Shown: in pieces, positions 35,449-47,600 of the stretch
How the letters are laid out: every line of letters starts with the position of its first letter
Position numbering within the stretch: position 1 is the stretch's first letter
The notes under the pieces: model-generated
Seen by the model: only the letters and a program-made list of their open reading frames with translations
What the model was told of the DNA's origin: nothing
Databases searched by the model: none
From: Plasmopara viticola
Lineage: Eukaryota > Oomycota > Peronosporomycetes > Peronosporales > Peronosporaceae
Length of the DNA stretch: 64,000 nucleotides
Direction: 5' to 3'
Assembly: GCA_001695595.3 (NCBI GenBank)
Contig: MBPM02000039.1
Span: 372,001-436,000, forward strand
Translations under genes and position numbers: made by a program

Positions 35449-35885
35449 AATGTAATGTAATGTATTACGTTACCGCGTTGCCAAGTTATGCACGTGCTAG
35501 GCTCAGTCTGGCTAGTCCACGGCATAGAGTGGTGTCCGCATACGTCGGGTCTCGTTCGGCGGGCAGTGCATCCAGCACCGAGGTCGTGAGGGTCTTCCAT
35601 TTCTTTCGGTCTTGTGCAAGGGTACATACCACTTCGAGGTCTTGTGCTATCCGGAGTCGAAAGCCGGAGCCACGGGAAACAAGGTTGTGGTCGAATTTGA
35701 GGGGAGCGTGGTGCGGGGACGTCCGCGCCATTTTGCTGCGGTGGAGAAGAAGTAGGCACGCATCTGGAGGTTAGCTGGAATGTCGGGATTGCGGCGAAGT
35801 ACATGGTTAAACAGGCGCCAGCGAGCTTGTGTCAGTCGTAGTCTCAGCGGCCGCTCATCACAGAGGTCGTAGAGTCTTGCATTCT
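35449..35885 (-). mobile_element. 5'-truncated LINE copy at the capsid gene start
   Basis: The minus strand encodes the C-terminal part of the same LINE polyprotein (LYDLCDERPLRLRLTQARW; WRLFNHVLRRNP; AAKWRGRPRTTLPS) with one frameshift, and ends in a TAATG repeat tail at 35449-35466. It is 5'-truncated at the codons for NARLYD (35885). No clear target duplication was found. Confidence 0.9.
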
Positions 35886-36069
35886 TGTAATTACAAAAAG
35901 ATAACAGCGTAGGAATGGGGACAATATAAGACAAGTGCACGAATGTTGTTTCGTTGAGTTAGATTTGACAATAGATAGCCCAGCATAGTCTCACTAATAA
36001 TCGTCGTAACATGATCGAAATATTCACACCACACTGTTATATGGAAACTTAGGTATTACTATAATGCGA
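35886..36069. other. Short spacer between LINE and GIP pseudogene
   Basis: AT-rich, nothing recognised. Confidence 0.4.
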
Positions 36070-36690
36070 TTAAATCCAATGAGGCTCAGCGGACACGCGA
36101 GCGTACACCGATATCTCACCGAAACCGATTTCTCTCCGTCATGGCCAGATTGAGCAAAAGAAGATACCCCCACCACCATGTCTTCACCTTCACTCGGCTT
36201 GTTCTTTAAGACCAGGGAACCTCCCAGATCAAAACAATTAAGACCTATGTCTTTAAGACCACCGCCGCACAAATACTGATGATAGATAAAGAATAAACCC
36301 GTCGCTTGACGGCAGGCTCCGTTTTCGACTACTGGAAGCTCGACACCATGCAGCTTCTCGGATGGCCCATAAAAGTATTCCGTCGAATCTCCCGTATTTA
36401 CAGTACGGGAAGAGCTGGCAGCTTAATTGGATAAAAGCTGCTTTTTTATCCAGCGTCAAAACAGCAAAGTCGTAGGTGAGATTTAGAGCGTAATGTTTCG
36501 GATGAACTCTACGATTTCTAATACATCAGCATTGCTCGTATTCACAAAAGACTGCGCACCCACAGTCACGTGGGTGGGCTTCTGACGAGTGTACGATGCA
36601 GGAGTGAGGACGTGCCATGAGTCGATCAGAGCCGCACCACAAGCAGGGTCACCACCTTTGGAGAGGCTCAAATACGACGTGTAGTTGCTA
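36070..36690 (-). pseudogene. GIP-like pseudogene, signal peptide deleted
   Basis: Homologous to the intact GIP genes from about residue 32 to the stop at 36070-36072. Two or more frameshifts break it (blocks 36671-36483, 36459-36253 and 36272-36070). The His position reads LTPASY, so the Cys of the disulfide is also lost; the Ser position reads FDLGGS. At 36690 homology to the coding sequence stops and the sequence continues with the distal upstream region (TAGCGTGGC-like block at 36735), so a deletion removed signal peptide, ATG and core promoter. Confidence 0.85.
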
Positions 36691-37864
36691 AAAGAGGCGG
36701 TTACAGATACTTACCTTACTTTACTGTGTCGCTGGAAGCGTGGCTTGTTGCGTCGGCGGCACCTACCTAAGTTTTTGTCAAAGATGCCTCGTCAAGATTC
36801 TTGGTCTCATGGAATAACACTAGCTAATTTTAGGACGCTTTCAAAAACCTGCTATAAAATCGAATGCGGTAGCTCGCACTCGAAGATTGAATCACATAAT
36901 TTTACCCCTGTTGCGTGCAGCCGATCTCGTCGTGTTACAAACCATAAGCGCTACATCCGTTTGCTCAGTTTCTGTGGTTAAATTGTCAAAGAAGGGTGCG
37001 TACCGGAATCAAAGGCGCACTGATTGCATCACGAATTTTTTTTTTTTAATTATTGGAAACGATCTCAAAATACGTCGTAGAATCAGCATGCTGTACAAAG
37101 CAGTATCAAAACGACTCAAAGGGGCCAAAAAACGAGGGGTACATGCATTTGGAATAGGTTTAACACTTTTGGAGGTTTCTTTTAACAATACTTTAATATT
37201 TTTTGTAAGAAAGTGACACTCGTACCGCGACTCGGTCAATCTGATATTATCGAACGCGTCACGTACCAAAATACGTTTGCGCGGTAAGTGGCTGGTAATT
37301 GTTCTTCATAACGCTTCTCAGATATTTTTTTTACGAGAATCACCTTACGTAGTGCCTACGATATGCATCGTGCTTAATTTGTAGATGTACTTGCCGTACA
37401 TGCAGTAAAATGGCTAGTCATCCCATATTAGAAGGTAAAAAGCTGATCCCAGGTATTGCCTAAATGTATTCTTTCGTCTTGACGACACGGCTTTACAAAA
37501 ACAAGTGGTAATTTGCACAACGCAGACATCCCACTCAAAGCTAGAGATAATTAGGTCGAATTCAATATTAATGGCACGATAAGCTTGGCTTCATTATAGT
37601 GCAATTGAGCTTTACAGTACGAATGAAAAACAAATTTCGCAAAGGCTATGTTCTATTGCTTACTCTTTAACAATCATCCTGCAGGATGTTGGACATTATG
37701 GGCATTCTTGAGATGTGGACTTCTTAACCATCTAGTAGATTGGTCTCGAGAGTGCAGTCTGTTGTGCACGTGTATTCTGTTTATGCCCTCAATTGAAGAA
37801 GCAGTGACTATATCTATTCCTTGGCCTACCTTAGTATGCAAATCGGTGAAAATGTAACTGTCGT
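36691..37864. other. GIP upstream region joined to R
   Basis: 36.7-37.0 kb matches the distal upstream region of the other GIP genes and 37.08-37.6 kb matches 16.6-17.14 kb. Near 37.72 kb the upstream-type sequence switches directly to the start of the R unit (AACCATCTAGTAGATTGG, compare 57508), a recombination junction. Confidence 0.6.
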
Positions 37865-40800
37865 GTGCCAGGGCTCTTTCAGCACCTTTGAACAAATCCT
37901 CGGCTTCAACTCAGCCAAAACCTCAGTAACTTTAGGTTCATGGTCCAACGACTTTAAAACCTCTGGTAGGGTGTGTCTTTAGCTATAGCAAACCTACCGT
38001 TACATACGACCAGTCGTATTGTCAATTATTTATGTGGTAAGATCTGTTTGCCAGCTACAGCGAAGATTGATACCGTTTTGCGTTCGTATTATATTCTTGC
38101 GACACTATGCTACCCGCTCTTGATACCCGTCTGAGGGCCTCTTTTACCTATTGTGTCTAAAAAATCAATGTTACCCTTTACTACCCGCAGTTGGTGGCAT
38201 TCTTTTATCTCCATGTTACTTTTAAAATAATCAATTTTTTGGCATTTCGGAGGCCGTGCTGCCAGCATGAGTTTAAGCTCGCCAAGGAATACTAAATTGA
38301 CGTCGTCTCGTCTGCTTTTCTTGAAATATCAGAACCTTTAATTTTTAAATTTTAGTCGAGTATGTTTTCAACTCCTTTAAAATCAGTCGTACGCACAACA
38401 ACAGCCAATAAAAGCCCTGTTGCATGCTGGTACCCATAGGCTTGCCCTAGAAGTTGTGGTTTCTGGTCCTGGCATGCCAAGTGTCAAATCGTACTGGTCC
38501 ATGCCAGAGACAAGTAATTAATCCGTGCTGTCGAAGTCCTTGACATCTATAAATAGATTCATCTTGACTCTCAGCATATAGTCCAATTAATAGTCACTTA
38601 CTTTCGATGAGGACTCATTAAGCATAAGTCTACCTTTTTTTAATTAAACACAATCGCTTGTCAGCGAGCAGAGTTGTGCGATGGACCGGCGTCTATCACA
38701 ACTTGATCGAGTTTGTTACCCTTGTACGCTTACGTGTATATCTATCAGTCCACCGCAGCTAGTTTTGATTTCGAGAGCTGTCAAACTCTCGATCCTCAAT
38801 TTGTAATGTGTATATCAACACACATTACTTCGTTTTTATTCAATAGGACGCTTTGCTTTCATTAATGACTAGCGTTTGACTTTGTCGGCATTTGCTTGTC
38901 AGCATTTCTTAGATTCTATGACTGAACATTAGGCTATCGATGAACACAACCACGTCGCCTTGTTTGAAAAGTAATCCTCCCAAATATTAGACTTAATTTA
39001 TAACATCGGTATGAAGCTCATGTCATTCGTGCTTGCAGACGATGGCTTACGCGATTTGAGATTTACGGAAGCAAACACTGCTCCAAATTGATCCCCTCAG
39101 TGTTTGCGGGGTGATTTTACAGTTTGGTCTTTGGTAGAAAAGGTACGAACGCCACGCGCTCACTTCGTAATGTGGGTCGCCTTTGTGTCCATTTCAATCC
39201 TATTTGCGATGAAAAGGTTGGGTATAAGGTAGAAGCCTTAAGCTTTAACGTCTTAGAACACATAGTATGCACTACCGTGATTCAAGACCTGTGGTGTCAT
39301 AGCTATTTAGCATATCTTCTTATAGATGAGCTCGAGCACCCTTATGTGTATTGGTGATTTGGTATTAGAAGCGGCTGCAAATGCAGCCGCCCTCTCAGGC
39401 CTTCGAGAGCCAGGAGGTCTTTCCAGTACTAGGATCAATTTGTCTAATAGTTGCGAAAGGTGACTTATATACATTCTAGGGACAATCTACTATCGAAGGG
39501 GTGGGATTGGGAAAGAAAGTGCTGTCAGGTGCTACTGTGTGTCCGAAAAATAGATATAAAGTCCTTGATGAAATATTGCTCACTTTTCTCGCTCTTCGAA
39601 GGATCGACTTGAGCAATAGCAAGACTGATTTCGTTAAAATTGTCAAAAATCGCCGGTATCGCGTGGGTTGTATCGTTTTTTGCATGTCTGTCCCAGCACG
39701 ATACACCATTTTGCGACGATGCCAACAAGCAACGATGGTGTCGTGAACAGGCACATTAATAGGCACACTCAAGAGAGCGCTCGGATGGGCAGATGAATGC
39801 ACCTAGAATTCAGCATTCTTTGATTGGTAGAATTCATTAGCTAAAGGTAGCATGTAGTAGCGAATGAAAGTTTCTTTAAATCAATTTAGTTTGGAACTTC
39901 TAGCTCCTCAGCAAGTGTCTTCGCTTCATTCTTTCTTCGATTCGTTCGCTCTCTCCGATTCTCTCTCCGCCACTTCTCCGCACTCTCGTCGATCACAAAA
40001 CCTCATCCATACTTTACCCGTTATTTGTCGTGTGCTCTGTAATTAAGGCAAACACTATATCCCTTTGGTAAAATTAGATGCAAAAAAATGTTGAAGTCTG
40101 ATAAGATGCCTAGGTGTTTGAGCGTCGCTTCAGCGCATTTTGATACGCGCCTCCAGCACCTTTTTTTCGACTTAAGCACAATCGACTTTAAGTATTGCTG
40201 GTTAAAAGGTGCACTATATTTAAATCTTCGAGTTATCTACTCCGGGACTGCCACGTGACCCAACATTATCGGTACCAATTTTTCCAGGTCACTCAAATTT
40301 TCAGATTAGTCGCACACTTATTTTCTCGAATTGGTGATTGCTGTTCAACACCAATCTTTTTTAAAACGCTCACGCCTATTCAATGTTGTAATGCTTCTTT
40401 TAACGGACACTTTAGCTTGACCGCAACAAAGTCATATTTGGCACACCGTCTTCTCACGTTGTGGGAACAGACCACCTGTGTATGACAATATCTAGTCTTC
40501 ATTTTCAACGAATGAATAAAGTGATCGCCTAGATGGATCTACCCACAACTTATTGCATTCAGTGATAAATGGTCTATAAAACTTAGGTCAAGATCTGTAT
40601 ACAGTTTTTGACAAAATGTCTCTCGTTATTCTAGTTTTCTTGTGTTTTGAGATTTACGCTTGCACCTCCCACTTTTCGTACATCAAACAGCGCTTCCAGT
40701 TTTACTGCCAATTTTGTTTCAGCTCGATCATTGCGGAAGAAACATGTTGCTGGTATCGAATTCCTTCCATTTACTTTTTCGACCAACGCCGTCATGATCT

Positions 40801-41757
40801 TGCATTTAATATGTTCAGCTTCAGGATTTTAGCTTATTAAAGGTACACTTTCATAAGAGATATTAGCATTCTACCGATAGAGTTACCGCCTTCCTTGTTT
40901 GGGATGCCAGCTTTTAAAAACGACAAAAGCTCGGCATTATGCAATGACCCGTTACGGCAGAGACTATGCGAGACCCGAATTTTTAGCACCTAACTAGGCT
41001 GTGTAATTTTTAAAATTTACAGAGCGGAGGACGTACAAGATCTTCAATAATACCAAAAAATCCGTGAGATTGATCATTAAAAGACCCTGATATTGTAGAG
41101 ACATTTGTAATGCCGTACATGTTCATTATGATGAAGATAAGTTTATTTTTGCATTAAATATCGGATATCTTTAGCTAATTGCGCCGTAAAATGTCTCCTA
41201 TGATTTTTTTTAGGCTTTAGCCACCAGGGACGCAAGCTAAAATTTCCATAGCCAGTACCTACGATGTATTGACTCGTTCTACTTTAATCTGTAACCGTTT
41301 TGCACTAAATACATTACAGTGGCTAGATTTTAGTCTATTTATCAAGCGTCACTATTGTCCGAAAGTGCAGCACAATGGTTTGCAGGTAGCGTGGCCACCA
41401 CAAACGCCAAAAGTAGGTTCCAATCGTAAGCAACATGGAGGTAACATAATGCCACTAATTGCGGGCAACAAATTTCCGCAAAAAGGTAACATCAATTCGC
41501 AAGACTTAATAAATAACAGAAGTCCATAGAAAGGTACACGAGCGGTAAGCATGGTGTCGCCAGAAGAGAATAAGAATGCAAAATGGCATCGATCTGTGGG
41601 CGACGTTAATGCCCCCGAGGCTGGCAAAGAGAGATTACGGCAAATTCGCTCTACTCGGAGCTGTTACTAGAGATGTCAGAGTCACCCAACGCCAAAGATA
41701 CTGAAGCTATCGAGCTTTTGGCTGGGTTGAAGCCGAGGTTATGTCAAAAGAGCCAAG
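37865..41757 (+). mobile_element. R element copy 2
   Basis: About 3.9 kb. The left end (GTGCCAGGGCTCTTTCAGCA at 37866) is nearly identical to that of copy 3 at 57650. The right end near 41.38-41.76 kb is the inverted counterpart (GGCCACCACAAACGCC at 41393, GGTTGAAGCCGAGG at 41727). Shorter than copies 1 and 3 because of internal deletions, including the part that holds the WY-like segment in copy 3. It lacks the WW element found in copies 3 and 4. No intact gene. Confidence 0.65.
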
Positions 41758-42287
41758 GAACACGACGAATACATAAGCGTTATTTCTACCGATATACTTA
41801 CTGAGGTAAGTCGAATAATAGAATTCGTCACTGCTATTATTGTAAAGTTAAATTTACAGCATAAACAAAATACACGTATGCAATAGACAGTACTTTTAAG
41901 ACTCATCGTTTTAATAGTTAGGCACTAAATAAGTCTTTAAAAAAGCAATCGCTGTACACCAATGGCCGAAAAAATGCCGACTCTCTTCACGACAGCTGTA
42001 TGCAATGTGCTGCGAAATACCGCATCACTTACATAGATGGATATATTGTAGGATAAAAAATATAATAACCCAGCCATACGAATGACGGAGGTCAGGGCGT
42101 GATGACGAAACCCAAAGTAAACCATCCAGATAATATAAATGTTGTCGTTTTGAACGATGAACCAAATTTACAAATCTTATAGCGATCTTATACTACCCCG
42201 ACACGGTGACGATCATATGCTAGCAATACTTGTGAGAAACGTGATTTGAAAAAAAATACAAACAAGGCGTACGAATATCGCTTTAGA
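41758..42287. other. Conserved GIP 3' flank
   Basis: 41.95-42.13 kb resembles, in the orientation of the minus-strand GIP genes, the 3' flank at 51.23-51.4 kb and the inverse of 20.1-20.2 kb. No gene. Confidence 0.55.
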
Positions 42288-42783
42288 TTCCGTTCTTTGA
42301 TACTTGTAGTTCGACTTCAATCAGCTTTTCCGAAAACCCGTAAGACACCAACGTATCTGTACCGCCCCATCCTAATGCGGTCGTCGAATGTCCCGTTTTA
42401 GCTGTACGAGAAGAGTCGTCTGTGAAAGTTGCTTCCACGGGCAGAATCTGCTTTTTTATTTTTCTCTATCGTTGGAACGGCGAAGTCGTAAATGAGGTTA
42501 AGTGCGTCGTATTTGGGGTGATTTGCGTCTTTACTTAGCAGCCCGGCCTGCGTACCCACCGTCACATGAGGTAGCCTTTGACCAATACATGATGCAGCTG
42601 TAAGAACGTGCAATGAGTCGATCAGAACTGCACCATAAACAAAATCTTTACCTTTGGAGAGGCTCAGATTCGATGTGTAGTTGCCCACCCCCCTTTGCCT
42701 GGAAAAACGATCTCGTCACCCAGAATGGCAGAGACCGACCCAATTGCGAAAGACCCAAGGACAGCAATCGCGATTGTTTTTAT
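42288..42783 (-). pseudogene. GIP-like pseudogene, lost start codon and 3' half
   Basis: Homology starts at 42783 with ATAAAAACAATCGCG, where the intact copies have ATGAAGACAATCGC, so the initiator is mutated to ATA. The signal peptide, a frameshift near residue 28, and the LTAASC and YDFAV motifs follow. Homology ends near 42288 within the ENGAC region, so the region around the active-site Ser is absent. The initiator element is still present near 42.83 kb. Confidence 0.85.
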
Positions 42784-43829
42784 GATGGGGATGAGCTGCG
42801 GCGTGCTTAGAAGTGACGTGTGAAGATGGAAGTAGATTCAGGAATGAAAGGATCATTGACACGTCAGCTAAACAAACCGGATGATACCTTTTGAGGTGAG
42901 AGGGGACCTTCCGATTATGGGTGTAGGCTCACTTTTTTCATAAAAAAGGCGGCTACAAAACTAACTGATATTATTGTGTCGTTAACTGGGCGGCATATTG
43001 CGTTTGCGACACTTATTTAGGTGAATATTGGGTAGTTTTCTATTGTTTCAGAACCAACGACAGCTACTTCCTCTGACGCTTTAAAAATAAAATTACTTAT
43101 GACTACTGAAGAGTCGACGGCTAGCGCTCGCACTTGACAAATGTATTTATCCTTTTTTGGCTTTGTGTAGAGATCAGAACTGCAAATGTGTCACTCTCTC
43201 AGGCCCATGGGAGAAAGGCATTCGAGTTGTGGAAAGAGTGCGTCTGAGTGGTGCGGAGAAAGGATTATACTCATTATAGAACCAAATCATTTACAAGGTG
43301 CGGGACCGACGTCAAAGTGCTACCAGGTGTTATTGCATCACATGCTTAGAAGAGGCTCACACGGAAGCAGGTATACAATGATTCGGGGAATGACTGCTCA
43401 TTCTCCATTGTCTTTCGGGGACAAATGTGTGCGAACTAAATCAATTTCAAGACTGATTATGTCAAAGGCATTGTAGATCCCCGGTATACTATGCGCTATA
43501 GAAGTTTTTTACTCTTGTTTAACGCAGTTTCTGATTGTACATGGTTGTGCGACGGTGCCAATACGCAACGAAAGCGTCATGAACGGTCCCATGGAGAGGT
43601 GCACTCAGGATGATTGTTCCCGGATGAGCAGTTGAATGTGTATGGATTGAAGTCATTCGATTAGCATCCGTTTCGTACGTCTGTAAAATGTATTCACCAA
43701 TGAAGCATTCAATTCTTCAACTCGTATTCTGGACTGCGCAAAAGCCCGTTGACGAGCACTGTGTTTGCCAAGCTTACTTTTTTCGAGAAACTACAAACAT
43801 TTTGTAATAATTTGTGGCAAGTGGGATGT
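42784..43829. other. GIP upstream region followed by an R fragment
   Basis: 42.8-43.1 kb is GIP promoter-type sequence. 43.2-43.65 kb matches internal parts of R in plus orientation (for example GCTACCAGGT then TTGCATCACAT at 43319, compare 23129; GGTTGTGCGACGGTGC at 43543, compare 23332). No gene. Confidence 0.5.
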
Positions 43830-44691
43830 ATGCAATACATTTCATGCAAATGATTATTTTTTGTGATAAGTGGAGCGCATTTGTCACCTTTCTCAAAGAT
43901 GCGAGGTACGGATATCCCACAAAAGATATAGAGCGAAAGATACATTCGGAATATGATTTGTCCGTTATCATGGCAAGCAAACCACTAAGAAATCTAATCC
44001 TATGATCCTAAGCTGCCTGCGTTTGCATGGGATGACTTGCCCGTCGCCGTCATCGCCAAGCTTTGGGAGTGCGCAGATGACGCTTAAAAGCTTTGCCTTG
44101 TCTGGAAGCTTGAACAGGTGCCTGACAAAGTCTTCTTTGATGCTATCAAGAACAATTCAAAGCCAACACTTCGCTCTTCTAAATCCTTGCAAGACCCGCC
44201 AAGCTAGCACTGCACCTGTACAAAGTCTTTGCGAGGCATAACTACTCTCAAATACGCAGGGCACGCTATACCACTCCAATGTACAAAATTAGCAACATAT
44301 GTTTACCCTTAGCCGCGAAAATACATTTGTCAATGTAAGCATAACGTTTTTATCTCAAATTTTGCCATAGGTAGCCTAAATGGGCCTCTTAGGTCGACCG
44401 AACTCTACCAGATTAACACGGACAATCATATTGTCAGTATGTCCGCGCAAAAAGCCTATAAAAGTCAAAGCTCTTGTGAAAGCACGTCACGGTACTTTGT
44501 AGCTGACATTGGACTAATCACGTGTCTTCATCCTTCGTCTGTTGGAATTTTACCCGGACACCACATCGATATTTTTCTCAAATAAGAATGCACCGCATGG
44601 TTGGGATCATTTGGAATCTTTGAGCTTAACTAAGTCAGAATACTTTCGTCTAAAATGTAGGATTATTCATATATACTGAAGAGATTTGGTC

Positions 44692-47600
44692 ATAGAATCT
44701 GCACCTTTTACATGTCCTCGGCTTTAACTTAGCCAATTACGTAGCAGCTTCGGGTTCTCTAAATTTCAGTCACTCTGACACCTATGGCAGTGCCATCAAC
44801 TAGAGAAAATTTGCCGTCACATAACGACCTCAATAATTTCTGTGGTAAAGTCTCAGTAAAAGACGCGAAATCGCTGGTGAAACCCAAAGCTCGATGATGT
44901 ACTACGTTCCCACTCTCCTCTAGCTAAAGCTGCGCTATTCGCTCTTGATAGATCTTTCGATCGTTTTAACCCATTGTATCTTGCAAAAAAATATTCCTCT
45001 TTTAAAAAGACTTGTTGCCCGCAATTGGTGTCTTTATGTTACCACGAGGTTGTCTACACACATTTAGAGCCTTCGGTGCCCGCGTTGCCAGAAAAATATT
45101 GTGATGGACCATCGCCATTATTGACGCTTGTTAAACAACCTCTCACCTAGCCACTATAATGTATCTACTGCAACTAGTTTACAAGATAAAGTACAACGAG
45201 CAATATGCATCGTAGGCACTAGCTAGACTTAAATGTAATTAGTGGCTAAAGCATTTGAATCATTAGAGGCCACTTACCGCGCTAACAGCTAAGAAATTTT
45301 AATAGGGAGACGGCATCGACACCCCCCCTCCTAGATATCGCCACACACCCCTAGGTATAAGCCACAAATTCTCTTGGATAAGCGTCATAATCATCGTAAA
45401 GCCAAACCCGTCGCAAACTTAAATTCACATACCATACATCACACCTTAATACTCTCTACACATACGTCAACATGCCACTGGCTCACCCGCGCAGACTTAC
45501 GAAACCCTTGATGAAGCACGGAAATCAATGCAAAGGTTCTCACAAGGGAAGATTATTTGACAAAAAGGAAAAGGACTAAGCATGACAAGCACGGAAACAC
45601 CCGCAAGGTGTGACTTGCATGTGTTAATGGCGGCGGATATAGAAGAAAGAGTTCGAGTACTCAATGACTTTCTTTTTTCGATAGTAACTTTTCCTGGCTT
45701 CTTGTTGGGCCGTCTCAAGTTTCCTAGTTGTCTCGGTGTGTGCATCTCGCTTGCTTTCCAAAGCACTCGTGGCAGCCATCAGTTTTTTGAAAAGCTGTTC
45801 CATTGCTGCTTTCGAAGGTGACAGCGAAGATGGTGCAGTCTACGTTGGTACATCATGGACTCGAGGACTTCCGACGTCTACCGCTGTAGGATCCGACCAC
45901 TTAATCTTGACCTTCGTACCAACTGTACAACTTGGCTTCTTGTAGTTAGATTCATTGCATTTGTAGCAAAATCTTATGAAGGGTCCCTTTGACGATCGAA
46001 TGGGACCCGATTGTAATATAGCGTACCGTCTTCTGCCTCTTCTTGTTCCCTGTCTAGTGGGAGCTCGGCTAGTAACGCCTCTTGCACAAGAGGAAGCAAG
46101 TACCCCTCCAACTCACAGCGCTTATTCAAGAGAAGTTGTGGCTTATACCTGGGGTGTGTGGTGATATCTAGGAGGGGGGGGCGGTGTTGATACCGGCTCC
46201 CTACTCAATAATCAATGCAAAATGAGCTCAATTTGATTATTAAGTAAATGCACGGCACCACAATGATCTCTACAGTACGATCGCGGTCCTGTGAGGACCA
46301 ATCGTGCATTCGAAGGGCCGGATCGAATTATTGCCGGCTCTTGAGGATAAATTGTCTCAAAGATTTTTTTGCGATTTTAAAGATCTTTTATGTCCTCCAC
46401 CCTGTAAATCATAAAAGAATAGCCCACTCGAATGCTAAAAAAATAGGGTCTTGCATGTTTTTATCAGTCTCTGCCGAAACGCGCCAATCGCATAAAGTCG
46501 AGCTTCTGTCGTTTTTGATTGATGACATCCCTTCAAAAGAAGATGATGACTCTATCGGTAGATGTTTATACTCTCAAGAAGTTAGCTTTGAGAAAACTGA
46601 AATCTTAAAACTGGATAGAACAAATGCAAGCGCATGACGACGTGAGCCGAGAAAGCATATGGAAGGAAGCGACACCAACAATATTTTATCTCCCGCAATG
46701 ATCGAGCTGAAACAAATTTGGTAGTCAAACTGAAAGCGCTGCTTGATGTACGAAAAGTGGGGAGGTGCAAGCGTGAATTCAAAAACACAAGAAAATTTCG
46801 GTCACGAGCGATTGTTCTTCAAAAAATGTATTTGGATCTTGGCCTAAATTTTTTAGACCATTCATTACTGAATGCAGAAAGTGGTGGGTATATCCACATG
46901 TACGCAAGCTATCACTTTATTCATTCGTTGAGGATGAAGACAAATTATAGTCAAACACAGGGTATTTGTTCCCTCAGCGTGGAAAGGCGGTGTGTCATAT
47001 ACGATTTTGTTGCAGTCAAGCCAAAGTGTGCGCAGAATGTAGCAGCACAGCATTAAATAGACGAATAGGGGTAAGTTTTCTGAAAGTAGCTTTGTTTTCA
47101 GCAGGAACCACCAATTCGGGAGAATAAGTGTGCGACTATTCTATTAGTTTGAGTAAACGGAATAATGGGTACCGATAATGTTAGATCATGTGGCAGCCCT
47201 GCGTTGGATGACGAGAAGCTTCAAATGTAGTGCACCTTTTCACCAGCATTATTTAAAGCCGATTGTGCCTAAGTCGAATATTTTTGCTGGAGGCGGGTAG
47301 AAAAACGCGCTAAGAGCGACGGTCAAATGGCTAGGAATCTCTCCAAGCTTTTAACATTTTTGCATTCAATCTTACCGAAGTGGTTAAAGTCTCTGCCTTG
47401 ATTACAAAATTGACTACAGAGGTTATGATAAATAATAGATAGAGTATAAATAAGATTTTATGAAAAATGAGAGCGCGGAGAAGTGACAGAGAGCGGACCG
47501 GAGAGAGCGAACGAAGCGAAGCCACTTGCTCAAGAGCTAAAAGTTTTAAGGGTCGTTTGTTTGCTACTACATGCTACCTTTTAGCTAATGAATATCTATC

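Noticed and set aside
46440..46640. RXLR-type effector in the frames around 46.5 kb and 61.3 kb
   Set aside because: A stretch SAETRQxHKVELLSFLID is shared by both arms and faintly effector-like, but there is no signal peptide, no clear RXLR-EER and the frame breaks repeatedly.
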